64,000 nucleotides of DNA from Sphingobacteriales bacterium 46-32. GTDB lineage: Bacteria; Bacteroidota; Bacteroidia; Chitinophagales; Chitinophagaceae. The DNA is taken from positions 33,283 to 97,282 of the forward strand of contig MKTY01000015.1 in the NCBI GenBank assembly GCA_001898485.1, written 5' to 3'. A model generated the notes under the pieces. That model saw only the letters and a program-made list of their open reading frames with translations. It made no database searches and had not been told where the DNA came from. Of the stretch, positions 17,349 through 26,745 are shown in pieces (the stretch's first letter is position 1; each line of letters begins with the position of its first letter). A program made the position numbers and the translations under genes.

Positions 17349-18843
17349 ACGGATAATAAACTATAAAGGCCTAACTATTCTCTTGCTGGCAACTGTCTTA
17401 ACCGGCAGTAGCATACAGGCACAGCAGTTTCGCCTGGCAACCACCCTTCAATCCAACATGGTGGTACAGCAAAACAAACCGCTGAAAGTATGGGGCGATG
17501 CGGCACCTGGATCGGTGATAACCATTAAAGCCGACTGGCTGGCTGCAGCATACAGCGATACAACGGGTATGGATGGCGACTGGCTGACCGAACTGCCGGT
17601 CCCCGCTGCGATACCCGGCGATTATACTCCCCATAACATAACTGTTTCCGATGGTAAGCAGGAAAAATTGTTAAGCAATATCCTGATTGGTGATGTGTGG
17701 CTTTGCAGCGGGCAGTCAAATATGGATATGCAGCTGAAACCATTTTTGCCCTGGCTGCTGGGTGTGATGCACTATGAGCAGGAGATCGCGAATGCACAAT
17801 ATCCGCAGATACGTTTATTTGATCTGCAAACCAATTTTGCCGCTGCACCGGCCCGCGATGGAGAAGGTAACTGGTCTGTCTGTTCGCCACTGACAGTACC
17901 TGACTACAGTGCTGTAGCTTACTTTTTTGCACGGGATATTTTTCTGCAACGAAGAATACCAGTAGGATTGGTCGTGAGCAGCATTGGTGCTTCTACCTGT
18001 CAGGCCTGGACCTCGCGCGATACGCTGGCAGGCGACCGTATGCTGCAGCAGAAGTACCTGTACCCCTACGATACGAGTGCCCGGTCAAAAGAAGTGCTGG
18101 ATGCGACCGTTACATTTGATAAAGTAGCCAGGCCCACCTTGCTCTATAATGCCATGATTTATCCGCTTAGACATATTAGTCTTTCAGGTATACTCTGGTA
18201 CCAGGGAGAATCAAACCGGCAGGAGGGCGATACTTATACGCGATTGCTGACAGCGATGGTTCGCAACTGGCGTAATCTGTTTAACCAGGGCGACCTCCCT
18301 TTCTATTACGTACAGGTAGCGCCCTATAACTGGATGGAGAATAATCCCGAAGCATTTGAGTATGCCCGCTTGCGGGAAGCACAGGCCAGCCTGCGTAGCC
18401 AGCTTCCGGCCACCGGCATGGCGGTGACGATGGATATTGCCGATCCGAATGATATTCATCCCCGCAACAAACAGGATGTGGCCTATCGCCTGGCAAGGTT
18501 AGCACTGGCTAATACATATGGGGTAAAGGGACTGGTGTCGACAGGTCCGGAATATCAGGCTGTTGATGTCGTAAAAGACACTCTTGTTGTTTCTTTCAAA
18601 ATGGAGACGACCGGCTCAGGGCTTGCTACCAACGATGGACAGGCTCCCCGGCATTTTTTCGTGGCCGGCTCCGATAAAAAGTTCTATCCGGCCGAAGCGG
18701 TCATAAAAGATAATAAGGTCTGGGTGTATAGCCGCCAGGTTAAAAAACCAGTGGCTGTGCGGTACGCTTTTACCAATTATCCCGTTACCAATTTATGTAA
18801 CAAGGAAGGATTTCCGGCAGTGCCGTTCCGTTCTTCTTTTTAA
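17338..18843 (+). CDS. sialate O-acetylesterase-type SGNH hydrolase
   Basis: The 501 residues begin with a signal peptide (~1-28, ending SIQAQ). The SGNH blocks are present: nucleophile Ser127 in CSGQSNMDM, SSIGAST, WYQGESN, and the Asp372/His374 pair in DIHPRNK. The usual Ig-like insert region (~30-110, MVVQQNKPLKVWG) precedes the catalytic domain. Family members remove acetyl groups from sialic acids and also from plant and microbial polysaccharides. In this operon it probably deacetylates the glycan in the periplasm before the GH92 enzyme acts. The ATG lies inside the end of the previous gene. Confidence 0.9.
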   Translation: MCSKRIINYKGLTILLLATVLTGSSIQAQQFRLATTLQSNMVVQQNKPLKVWGDAAPGSVITIKADWLAAAYSDTTGMDGDWLTELPVPAAIPGDYTPHNITVSDGKQEKLLSNILIGDVWLCSGQSNMDMQLKPFLPWLLGVMHYEQEIANAQYPQIRLFDLQTNFAAAPARDGEGNWSVCSPLTVPDYSAVAYFFARDIFLQRRIPVGLVVSSIGASTCQAWTSRDTLAGDRMLQQKYLYPYDTSARSKEVLDATVTFDKVARPTLLYNAMIYPLRHISLSGILWYQGESNRQEGDTYTRLLTAMVRNWRNLFNQGDLPFYYVQVAPYNWMENNPEAFEYARLREAQASLRSQLPATGMAVTMDIADPNDIHPRNKQDVAYRLARLALANTYGVKGLVSTGPEYQAVDVVKDTLVVSFKMETTGSGLATNDGQAPRHFFVAGSDKKFYPAEAVIKDNKVWVYSRQVKKPVAVRYAFTNYPVTNLCNKEGFPAVPFRSSF

Positions 18844-18847
18844 TAAA

Positions 18848-19858
18848 ATGAGCTATAACGGATACGAAGATATTATCCTGCGAAATGAGCAGCTCACGAT
18901 TGCTGTTTCTCCTTCGGGCGGAGCTATCGTGAATCTGCAGCATCGTGGCACAGCCACCAATCCACTCAACTTTTATTACAAAGAACCCGGTTTGCAACGC
19001 CGGTCTTTTTGCGGACATTTTATCTGCACGCCGCGCTGGGGCGATGTGTCGCCCGCAGAGCAGGAAAAAGGTCTGGTAAAACATGGCGATTTCCGTAGCC
19101 TGGAGTGGCAGATAGAGACGCAATCAGCTACCATGCTCACTATGCAGGCATACAGCGAAGCTGAACAGTGGATGGTAAAAAGAACAATGCGGCTTGCTGC
19201 ACAATCATCGGTTTTTTATGTTCAGGAAAAATTGATTAACTGCAGCAGTGCCACACGTGCTTATAATTTGGTACAGCACCCTACTATTGCTGCACCTTTT
19301 TTGCACGCCACTACCCGTGTGGACTGTAATGGTGCAGCGGGCTGGCGTGATAACGGCATCGGTAATCTGCCCTCAAGGGCGGGGGCCTGGCCTGCTGTAA
19401 TAAATCAACAGGGACATGACGTCGATATGCGCATGGCAACCCCGGCAGATGGCGGAGTGTATTCATTTGCCACCGGCGATGCAGAAACGGGCTGGCTCTC
19501 GGCCTATGACCCACACAGCAGTTTGCTGCTCGGTTACGTATGGCCGGCGCAGGATTATCCGTTTATTCATCACTGGATACATGCAGAAGATGATCAGGTC
19601 ATCTACCGTGGGCTCGAATTTGGTACTGCGGCCATGCATCAGCCTTTCTCTGTACAGGCGGATAATGAGTTTTGCTGGCAGCAACAACCCACCTGCCGAT
19701 TCCTGAATGGCGGCGCAACGGCTACTTTTCAGTATTATGGACTGTTGACACATCTTGACAATGCCATAGCGGGCATAAAACAACTTAACTACGACCAGCA
19801 GTCTGTGTATGTGCATCCGGAAGGAGAAGAAATAATATATAGTTTGCCCATTCACTAA
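18848..19858 (+). CDS. galactose-mutarotase-like sugar-binding protein (DUF4432/aldose-epimerase fold)
   Basis: The 336 residues lack a signal peptide and so are cytoplasmic. The sequence has the beta-sandwich pattern of aldose 1-epimerase-like proteins (ISPSGGAIVNLQHRG-like start, FFICTPRWGD region, RTMRLA, HPTIAAPFL, LGYVWPAQDYPFIHHW). The canonical His/Glu pair cannot be placed with certainty. It starts 4 bases after the esterase stop and is followed 14 bases later by the SDR gene. A role in interconverting anomers before the dehydrogenase step is plausible and is inference. Confidence 0.65.
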   Translation: MSYNGYEDIILRNEQLTIAVSPSGGAIVNLQHRGTATNPLNFYYKEPGLQRRSFCGHFICTPRWGDVSPAEQEKGLVKHGDFRSLEWQIETQSATMLTMQAYSEAEQWMVKRTMRLAAQSSVFYVQEKLINCSSATRAYNLVQHPTIAAPFLHATTRVDCNGAAGWRDNGIGNLPSRAGAWPAVINQQGHDVDMRMATPADGGVYSFATGDAETGWLSAYDPHSSLLLGYVWPAQDYPFIHHWIHAEDDQVIYRGLEFGTAAMHQPFSVQADNEFCWQQQPTCRFLNGGATATFQYYGLLTHLDNAIAGIKQLNYDQQSVYVHPEGEEIIYSLPIH

Positions 19859-19872
19859 ACGAGGAGGCTAAT

Positions 19873-20622
19873 ATGAAAAACGATTCAATAGCTGTTGTAA
19901 CGGGTGGCAGCCGGGGTATAGGAGCGGCTACGGTAAACCTGCTGATGGAGCAGGGATGGCGTGTAGCTGTGCTTGATAAAGTGGAGGGAATGTATTGGAA
20001 AAGGGAGCCGCTGTTTCTGGAATGTGATGTGACCAGTGAGCAGGCGGTTCAGCAAAGTGTTGACAAGATCCTGGCACAATGGGGGCGCATAGATGCATTG
20101 ATCAACAACGCGGGTATTCAGCGTTATGGAACGGTCACCGATACCAGTGCGGAGTTATGGGATGAGGTAATGAACGTGAATCTGAAAAGTATGTTTCTGT
20201 GCGCAAGGGCTGTTTTGCCGGCCATGGTTACGCAGAAGAAAGGAGTGATCATCAATGTATCGAGTGTGCAGGCTTTTCACAGTCAGCAAAAAGTGGCGGC
20301 CTATACTACTTCCAAAACGGCCATACTCGGTCTTACACGAAGTATCGCTGTTGACTATGCACCTTTTGTTCGTTGTGTGGCTGTATGTCCGGGTACCGTT
20401 GATACCGAAATGCTGCGCGATGCGCTGGCACTCTCTGCAGACCCCGCAGCCGTACTGAGGGAATGTGAACAAATGCATCCCGTGGCACGCATAGCCGATC
20501 CAGAAGAAATTGCTTCTTTGATTCATTACCTTCTGGATGATAAGGCCGCTTTTATTACCGGGCAGGCCATCCGGATCGATGGCGGACTTGGACTCATGAT
20601 ACAGGGAACCATAAAAGAGTGA
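19873..20622 (+). CDS. SDR-family sugar/alcohol dehydrogenase
   Basis: This is a classical short-chain dehydrogenase of 249 residues: [10 protein letters not shown] for NAD(P) binding, NNAGIQ, and the catalytic residues Ser131, Tyr144 and Lys148 (YTTSK). [10 protein letters not shown] and [11 protein letters not shown] complete the family pattern. Asp at the end of strand 2 (VLDKV) suggests NAD+ rather than NADP+. Its stop overlaps the start of the enolase-family gene by about a base, and a lactonase gene follows, so it most likely oxidises an aldose to its lactone in the cytoplasm. Substrate unknown. Confidence 0.88.
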   Translation: MKNDSIAVVTGGSRGIGAATVNLLMEQGWRVAVLDKVEGMYWKREPLFLECDVTSEQAVQQSVDKILAQWGRIDALINNAGIQRYGTVTDTSAELWDEVMNVNLKSMFLCARAVLPAMVTQKKGVIINVSSVQAFHSQQKVAAYTTSKTAILGLTRSIAVDYAPFVRCVAVCPGTVDTEMLRDALALSADPAAVLRECEQMHPVARIADPEEIASLIHYLLDDKAAFITGQAIRIDGGLGLMIQGTIKE

Positions 20623-20623
20623 T

Positions 20624-21847
20624 ATGAAAATTACCGACATAAAAGCTACAACAGTGGCCGTGCCTCTGGAGGCGCCTATCCGGCATGCCAATGGCTGCCA
20701 CTGGGGACGTTTTGTACGCACCATCGTACAGGTATATACCGATGAAGGTATTGTGGGATTGGGTGAAATGGGTGGCGGAGGTGAATCTGCCGAAGCGGCA
20801 TTTCGCGGACTAAAGCCATATCTGCTGGGACATGACCCGATGCAACTGGAGCAGTTGTACTGGAAGATATGTAATCCCACTGCCTCGCTGTACAACAACC
20901 GGCTGCAACTGCATGCAGCGATCGAATTTGCGTGTTTGGATATTATCGGTAAAAAGACCGGTATGCGGGCCTGCGACTGGCTGGGCGGTGCATTGCGTGA
21001 AGAAGTGCCATTTGCCTCTTATCTTTTTTTTCGTTACAGGAACCAGGCTACGGGGGCAGGCGGTGAAGAAACGGCCGAGGCGATGGTAGCGCATGCCCTG
21101 GAGCTGCATCGCCGCTATGGCTTTACCAGTCATAAACTGAAGGCGGGTGTATTTCATCCCGATCATGAAGTAGAGATATTTAAAGCGCTGGCAACCGCGC
21201 TTCCCGGCCATAGGTTACGTATTGATCCCAATGCCGTATGGTCGGTGGAAGAATCTATTCGTATTGGCCAGGCAATCGAACACCTGCCCAATGATTATTT
21301 CGAAGATCCCTGCTTTGGTCTCGAAGCCATGCGACGGGTGAAGAGCCGCGTACGTATACCCACTGCTACCAATACAGTTGTTGTGAATTTTGAACAACTG
21401 GCGGCCTGTTTCCGTCAGGAAGCAATTGATGTGATTTTGCTGGATACAACATTCTGGGGAGGCCTGCGCCAGGCATGGATGGCTGGCATCTGTTGCCAGA
21501 AAATGGGACTCGGTATTGCAGTGCACAGTTCGGGTGAGTTGGGTATTCAACTTGCTACCATGCTGCACCTCGGTGCAGCACTGCCCAATCTTTCCTTTGC
21601 CGCAGATGCGCATTATCATCACCTCAGCGATGATATTATCAAAGGAGGAAAGATGACCTACCGCAATGGTAAGATCGCCGTTCCTTCGGGACCAGGCCTG
21701 GGTGTGGAACTGGATGAGGATAAATTAAAACAGTACCAGGAGTACTTCATACAAACCGGTGGTTATCCCTATGACAGAGATCCGGCCCGTGAAGGATGGT
21801 ACAGTATCGCCGGCGACAACGGTCGCTGGGCAAAACCAGGAATATGA
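20624..21847 (+). CDS. enolase-superfamily sugar-acid dehydratase, glucarate-dehydratase-like
   Basis: The 407-residue protein has an N-terminal capping domain and a C-terminal barrel. Key residues are in place: Lys171/Lys173 in HKLKAG, metal ligands Asp201 (RIDPNA), Glu227 (FEDP) and Asn250 (TATNT), Asp274 (LLDTTFWGG) and the base His301 (AVHSSGE). Spacings Lys173-Asp201 (28) and Asn250-Asp274 (24) agree with glucarate dehydratase as I recall it. The family removes water from an aldonate or aldarate to give a 2-keto-3-deoxy acid. Context (dehydrogenase before, lactonase after) favours an aldonate. It overlaps the lactonase ATG. Confidence 0.88.
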   Translation: MKITDIKATTVAVPLEAPIRHANGCHWGRFVRTIVQVYTDEGIVGLGEMGGGGESAEAAFRGLKPYLLGHDPMQLEQLYWKICNPTASLYNNRLQLHAAIEFACLDIIGKKTGMRACDWLGGALREEVPFASYLFFRYRNQATGAGGEETAEAMVAHALELHRRYGFTSHKLKAGVFHPDHEVEIFKALATALPGHRLRIDPNAVWSVEESIRIGQAIEHLPNDYFEDPCFGLEAMRRVKSRVRIPTATNTVVVNFEQLAACFRQEAIDVILLDTTFWGGLRQAWMAGICCQKMGLGIAVHSSGELGIQLATMLHLGAALPNLSFAADAHYHHLSDDIIKGGKMTYRNGKIAVPSGPGLGVELDEDKLKQYQEYFIQTGGYPYDRDPAREGWYSIAGDNGRWAKPGI

Positions 21848-22686
21848 AACAATATACTATTTCAGATATAACGATTGTGGCGGAAGGGCTGGATCATCCG
21901 GAATGTGTGGCCCTGCATCCCGACGGCTCACTGTGGGCGGGCGGAGAGGCGGGACAAATCTATCGCATCGGTAAAAACGGTATGGCAGAGACAGTCGTAA
22001 ATACCGGGGGTTTTACGCTTGGTATAGCTTTCTCGCCACAGGGCTGGCTCGCAATCTGTGACCTGAAAAACAAATGTGTCTGGAGATATGACCTGGTTAG
22101 CCATGCATTATCAGTATGGTCAACAGGTACTGCCGAACGGAGTTTTCATACACCCAACTTTCCTGTTTTTGATAACGCAGGAAATCTGTATGTATCCGAT
22201 AGCGGACAGTTTAGAAAAGATAATGGGTGCATATTTCGCGTCGATCCAAAGGGGAACACGACCTGCTGGCACGAAGGGCCCTTTCGTTTCTGCAATGGTA
22301 TGGCACTCTCGGCGAGTCAGCAAACATTGTATGTAGTCAGTACCTGGCTGCCCGGTGTAGAGGCGATTGAGATTAAAGAAAACGGAGATGCCGGAAAAAG
22401 ACAGACCCTGGTACAAATACCACGCACCTGTCCCGATGGGATCGCACTGGATGAGGCAGGCAATATTTTTATTTCCTGCTATGCACCCAATGCTATTTAT
22501 TGTTTCACACCGGAAGGCAATCTGCTGACGGTAATTGATGACTGGGAGTCGCATACCATCTGTAATCCTACAAACATTGCTTTCGGAGGAGAAAACAGGA
22601 AAGAACTTTATATCGCCAATCTCGGTCGCTGGCATATTTCAAAAATAAAAATGGAGATAGCGGGGCTTCGGTTAAGCGGACAATAA
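21844..22686 (+). CDS. SMP-30/gluconolactonase-family lactonase
   Basis: The ATG at 21844 overlaps the dehydratase stop (ATGA). The 280-residue protein lacks a signal peptide. It has the six-bladed propeller pattern: [46 protein letters not shown] and [14 protein letters not shown], with the Glu/Asn/Asp metal residues at the ends of blades (PE, NG, DG). Family members open sugar lactones with a divalent metal. Between the SDR and dehydratase steps it would turn a sugar lactone into its acid. The upstream extension to 21796 overlaps the dehydratase further and was not used. Confidence 0.88.
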   Translation: MKQYTISDITIVAEGLDHPECVALHPDGSLWAGGEAGQIYRIGKNGMAETVVNTGGFTLGIAFSPQGWLAICDLKNKCVWRYDLVSHALSVWSTGTAERSFHTPNFPVFDNAGNLYVSDSGQFRKDNGCIFRVDPKGNTTCWHEGPFRFCNGMALSASQQTLYVVSTWLPGVEAIEIKENGDAGKRQTLVQIPRTCPDGIALDEAGNIFISCYAPNAIYCFTPEGNLLTVIDDWESHTICNPTNIAFGGENRKELYIANLGRWHISKIKMEIAGLRLSGQ

Positions 22687-22717
22687 AACGATTCACTTAA
22701 GATTAAATAGCGGTTAA

Positions 22718-25438
22718 ATGAAAAAGTTTTTTTTGATCATTAGTAGCTTCTTGTTGTTAACAGCAGCAAATGCGGGAACGGGAAATATTGCGCCGAAGGC
22801 GAAAATAACTGTATCCACAGCGCATAACGAAGCATTTCGGGGAGAAAATATTGCAGACGGAATCATTGGCGTGGATGGCATGGGTGAGTGGGCCTGCCAG
22901 GGAGATACCACAGACTGGGGATATATCCGGCTGCCCTGGATTCAGCTTACCTGGGATCAGCCGCAATGGGTGAATAAGGTGGTGTTGTATGATCGGCCGA
23001 GCATGCGTCATAATATTGCTGGCGGTAAATTAATGTTCAGCGATGGTACGGTAATCTGGGTCAACCAGATACCGGCAGATGGTACAGGAAAGGCTATTCA
23101 GTTTCCGGCAAAGAAAACCGAATGGATACGATTTGTGACGCATGACGGTACAGGTCGTGAACTGGGTTTTTCGGAAATAGAAGTATTCCCTTCGCCCGAG
23201 CAGGCTACCGATTATATTTCGTGGGTAGATCCCTATATAGAAACCAACCGCGGACGTTATATTTTCTTTATCACAGGCAGTTTGCCTTTCGGATTCGCGA
23301 GCTCTGCACCCATGACACGAAATAAAAATCAATATGGAGGCGGGTATAATTATAATGAAAAGGAAATTCTCGGTTTTGAACAGATACATGCCTGGATGAT
23401 GTCTGGCGTGGAGATAATGCCCACCACCGATAAAGTAAACCTGGCCAACGGGCAGCATAGCTGGAAATCGACCTTTAATCATGATGACGAAATAGTGCAA
23501 CCGGCCTACCACCGGGTGATGCTGCAGGATCATAAAATATGGGTGGAGCAGACTGCTACAGAGCGGGTAAATTTTTACCGGTTCCGTTATACAGAGGCCT
23601 CCAATGCACGCGTGGTAATTAACCTCGGCGGACATGTGTCTAACAGTACAATGGCCAATGCAAAGGTGCATCGGGTAAGTGATACGGAAATAGAAGGTTC
23701 TTTTAGTTCCATTAAGCGTTACTGGGGCGGACCGAAGGATGTGAAGGTTTTCTTTGTGATCCGGTTCGACAAACCTTTTCAGTCGCTCGATGGCTGGAAG
23801 GGGAAACAGCAAACAGTCAATGCAGCAGATTTTTCGGGCGACAGTCTGATTCTTTCAGCCGCTTATGCCATGAAGAAAGGGGAGCAGCTGCAAATGAAAA
23901 TCGGGCTGTCGTATACAACTATAGAGAATGCACGGAACAATCTTCAGACAGAATGTGCAGGCTGGAGTTTTGATCAGGTTAGAAATAATGCACAGCAGAT
24001 ATGGAATGAATGGCTGGGACGCATGAGTGTAAAAGGAGGAACCACCGATCAGAAAATAAAATTTTATACAGATTTGTGGCATGTGCTGCTGGGGCGGCAG
24101 AAAATCAATGATGTAAACGGCGATTATCCTGATCGCACGGAAGGAAAGCGGGAGGGCACCTTTACAGATGCCGTGTTTAAAATCAAAACCGTTCCCAAAG
24201 ATGCACAGGGCAGGCCGCGGTTCAATATGTACAGCTCAGATGCATTCTGGCTTACGCAATGGAACCTGAATATTTTATGGGGACTGGCCTGGCCTGAGGT
24301 ACAGGATGAAATGTCGGCATCGATGATTGAATATGCAAATAATGGAGGACTGCTGCCACGTGGTCCCAGTGGCGGAGGTTATTCCTATATCATGACGGGT
24401 GATCCGGCTGCTAATCTTATTGTGAGCACCTATATGAAAGGACTGCTTACGAAGGCCGATGCACGTCATGCCTACAATACCATTCGCCGTAACCAGATGC
24501 CGGGCGGTATGCTGGGCGACAAACCCGATGTGGAGTTTTATATCAAACATGGATTGTGGCCAGGTAATGCCGGCATTACCATCGAAGCAGCCTTTCAGGA
24601 TTGGGGCACAGCCCAGATGGCGGCCAAACTGGGGTTGAAAAAAGATTACACCTATTTCAGTAAACGATCTGCCGGCTGGCAACATTTGTTTGATGACTCG
24701 CTGAAGCTGATCTTTCCCAAAGATCACAATGGGAAATGGCTGCACAGAGATCCCCTGAGTGGGGCCGGATGGGTCGAAGCCAATGCCTGGCAGGCCACTA
24801 CCGGACTCTCACACGCGCTGCCTGAGTTGATTACCCGGATGGGTGGCCCGGATAGTTTTTGTCAGAAAGTAGATTTTGCATTCCGTCAATCGGCAGCTGA
24901 TGATTTTGTATACGGCTATACCAATGGCTATGTTAGCTACGCTAATCAACCCGGATGCAGCAATGCACACGTGTTTAGCTATGCCGGCAAACCATGGCTT
25001 ACACAATACTGGGTGCGCCGCGTAAAAGAGCAGGCTTATGGAGGGGTGACTCCCGATCTGGGTTATGGCGGCCATGATGAAGACCAGGGACAAATGGGTG
25101 GTGTAAGCGTATTGATGGCGATTGGTCTTTTTGATGTAATGGGCAACCAGGCGCAGCAGCCTGTGTATGAAATTACTTCGCCCATTTTTGATGAGGTTAC
25201 TATTCAACTCGACAGGCGTTATTATACCGGTGAGAAGTTTGTAATACGTACCTATCAGAATAAGTCGGCAAATACGTACATTCAACGTGCTAAACTGAAT
25301 GGGGCGGACTGGAATAAATTCTGGTTTTCGCACGACACATTCCGGAAAGGCGGCGTACTCGAATTGTGGATGGGCGATCAGCCCAATAAGCAATGGGGTA
25401 TAGAAGCGCTTCCACCGGTTTTTGAAAAAGGTAAATAG
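22718..25438 (+). CDS. GH92-family glycosidase with N-terminal F5/8C-like domain and altered catalytic loop
   Basis: The 906 residues carry a signal peptide (ending NAG), an F5/8 type C/CBM32-like domain (~25-155; NIAPKAKITVSTAHNEAF, GFSEIEVFP) and the two-part GH92 fold (~165-890). The general acid Glu687 sits in VEANAWQ, which matches the family ExNAWQ. The family loop that usually reads GNDDxGQMS is here GHDEDQGQMGG (His786, Asp787, Glu788, Asp789), so one of the two base-region Asp residues is Glu and an extra residue is present. GH92 enzymes are Ca-dependent exo-alpha-mannosidases. This is a divergent member whose sugar may differ. It is exported and cuts the imported glycan in the periplasm. 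Confidence 0.85.
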   Translation: MKKFFLIISSFLLLTAANAGTGNIAPKAKITVSTAHNEAFRGENIADGIIGVDGMGEWACQGDTTDWGYIRLPWIQLTWDQPQWVNKVVLYDRPSMRHNIAGGKLMFSDGTVIWVNQIPADGTGKAIQFPAKKTEWIRFVTHDGTGRELGFSEIEVFPSPEQATDYISWVDPYIETNRGRYIFFITGSLPFGFASSAPMTRNKNQYGGGYNYNEKEILGFEQIHAWMMSGVEIMPTTDKVNLANGQHSWKSTFNHDDEIVQPAYHRVMLQDHKIWVEQTATERVNFYRFRYTEASNARVVINLGGHVSNSTMANAKVHRVSDTEIEGSFSSIKRYWGGPKDVKVFFVIRFDKPFQSLDGWKGKQQTVNAADFSGDSLILSAAYAMKKGEQLQMKIGLSYTTIENARNNLQTECAGWSFDQVRNNAQQIWNEWLGRMSVKGGTTDQKIKFYTDLWHVLLGRQKINDVNGDYPDRTEGKREGTFTDAVFKIKTVPKDAQGRPRFNMYSSDAFWLTQWNLNILWGLAWPEVQDEMSASMIEYANNGGLLPRGPSGGGYSYIMTGDPAANLIVSTYMKGLLTKADARHAYNTIRRNQMPGGMLGDKPDVEFYIKHGLWPGNAGITIEAAFQDWGTAQMAAKLGLKKDYTYFSKRSAGWQHLFDDSLKLIFPKDHNGKWLHRDPLSGAGWVEANAWQATTGLSHALPELITRMGGPDSFCQKVDFAFRQSAADDFVYGYTNGYVSYANQPGCSNAHVFSYAGKPWLTQYWVRRVKEQAYGGVTPDLGYGGHDEDQGQMGGVSVLMAIGLFDVMGNQAQQPVYEITSPIFDEVTIQLDRRYYTGEKFVIRTYQNKSANTYIQRAKLNGADWNKFWFSHDTFRKGGVLELWMGDQPNKQWGIEALPPVFEKGK

Positions 25439-25461
25439 TAAAACCACACGAATAATTGGTT

Positions 25462-26340
25462 ATGGCTGATAAGCAGCAGGAATCACTGGTGACGGGAGTG
25501 GATATTGGCGGCTCACATATTACCGCCTGCCAGGTAGCTGTCAATGAAGGAAAATGTAGGGAAGGCAGCATGGCCCGCCGGCATCTCGATAGCTCGGCCG
25601 ATGCAGATACTATCGTGGCGCTATGGGCTTCGGTCATACAGGAGTCTTTACAAAACAGCAAACAGCAAGCAGGACAGATAGGTATTGCCATGCCCGGCCC
25701 TTTCGATTACGAAAATGGGATCTCGTATATGGCCGATCTCAACAAGTATGACCGGCTCTATGGTCTTAATGTAAAGGAGATGCTGGCCGATAAGCTGGGT
25801 GTACCGTCAACGGATATCCGGATGATCAACGATGCCACCGCATTTTTGCTGGGTGAGCAGCAGCAGCTAACAACTGCTAAGTCGGGGATGATCCTGGGGG
25901 TGACGCTCGGTACCGGACTGGGGTCTGCCTGGAGCATCAATGGTCAGCTGATTGAAGGTGATCTGTATAAATTCCCGTTTCGCGATGGAGTGGCAGAAGA
26001 TTATGTATCGGCCAGATGGCTTACACAACAATACCGGCAACGAACCGGCAGGGAAGTAGCGGGTGTAAAAGAGATCAGCGATCAGGCTGCATCGGAAGAG
26101 GAAATAGCCTGCGAACTGTTTGAAGAATTTGGTCGCTCCATCGCCGAAATACTGTATCTGCGTTTTGAAGGCAGAGGGCCTCAGTATGTTATTTTGGGAG
26201 GTAATATTTCCCTGGCCTGTTCTCATTTTATAACTGCATTTCAGGACAGTCTGCGTCCCAAAATGGAAGTGCCCGCTCATTCGGTTTCTGTACTGGGTGA
26301 GTCGGCCGCACTGATAGGGGCTGCCTGTCTCTGGTGCTAA
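25462..26340 (+). CDS. ROK-family sugar kinase lacking the zinc motif
   Basis: The ATG at 25462 (rather than a TTG 6 bases up) gives 292 residues. The N-terminal phosphate loop (GVDIGGSHITAC), GIAMPGPFD, the catalytic Asp in MINDATAFLLGE and GVTLGTGLGSAW show a ROK kinase. The usual zinc-binding CxCGxxGCxE segment is absent; the same place reads FRDGVAEDYVS. It is the last gene of the operon and probably phosphorylates the released hexose for the PMI-type isomerase at the front. A mannokinase or related role fits GH92 but is inference. Confidence 0.83.
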   Translation: MADKQQESLVTGVDIGGSHITACQVAVNEGKCREGSMARRHLDSSADADTIVALWASVIQESLQNSKQQAGQIGIAMPGPFDYENGISYMADLNKYDRLYGLNVKEMLADKLGVPSTDIRMINDATAFLLGEQQQLTTAKSGMILGVTLGTGLGSAWSINGQLIEGDLYKFPFRDGVAEDYVSARWLTQQYRQRTGREVAGVKEISDQAASEEEIACELFEEFGRSIAEILYLRFEGRGPQYVILGGNISLACSHFITAFQDSLRPKMEVPAHSVSVLGESAALIGAACLWC

Positions 26341-26733
26341 GGCAATGACCGGCATAAATTAAAAGAGGCTGTCTCATCTTTTAACTGGGTCCTGGCAGAG
26401 ACTCGTAGTCACTTAAACGTTTCTCAGGATCTGCGATTATTTTTGATACAACCTCTCCTGGCTTTTATTTCCGGGGGGTGGGGTACAGTCCGGATTCATC
26501 TGTTGTATATACAATGCCTGGTGGTTGATAAATTTATTTCATTTTCCTTCTCTGTTAGAATAAAGGCTATTGAAAATACAGCAGGAGCAATTACCTGATT
26601 GGAAGGTAATATTTGCCAGCCAAGGGGGATAAGCTCTGGCAAAAAAGAGGAAGAAGCATTTTCTCAACTGCCCGTTTCGGGTGAAAAAATGCCCGTCTCG
26701 CAGTAATAACTCCAGAAAACAGGGGCGTTTTTC
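26341..26733. other. intergenic stretch with two hairpins and a direct repeat
   Basis: No gene was seen. Two inverted repeats sit side by side: ATTACCT/AGGTAAT (26590-26610) and TTTGCCAG/CTGGCAAA (26612-26643). Neither is followed by a T-run on the plus strand, so they are not clear terminators. A direct repeat further down (26669-26700) is listed separately. Confidence 0.45.
26669..26700 (+). promoter_or_regulatory. candidate LytTR-binding direct repeat
   Basis: TGCCCGTTTCG (26669-26679) recurs as TGCCCGTCTCG (26690-26700), with a period of 21 bases, two helical turns. LytTR regulators bind direct repeats of about 9 bases spaced in this way, and the CCGTTT core is close to their consensus. 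The site lies 33 bases upstream of the -7 box of the LytS/LytTR operon, an activator position. Confidence 0.6.
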
Positions 26734-26741
26734 TACCTTTG
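26734..26741 (+). promoter_or_regulatory. -7 element TACCTTTG, almost on the GTG start
   Basis: TACCTTTG fits TAnnTTTG exactly. Only four bases separate it from the GTG at 26746, so transcription is expected to start at or within the start codon. No TTTG is visible at -33, which fits a promoter that needs an activator at the repeat upstream. Confidence 0.55.
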
Positions 26742-26745
26742 CCTT

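Noticed and set aside
26360..26386. AAAAGAGGCTGTCTCATCTTTT after the ROK gene, resembling IS-end or terminator sequence
   Set aside because: No matching second end and no stable stem with a T-run could be found.
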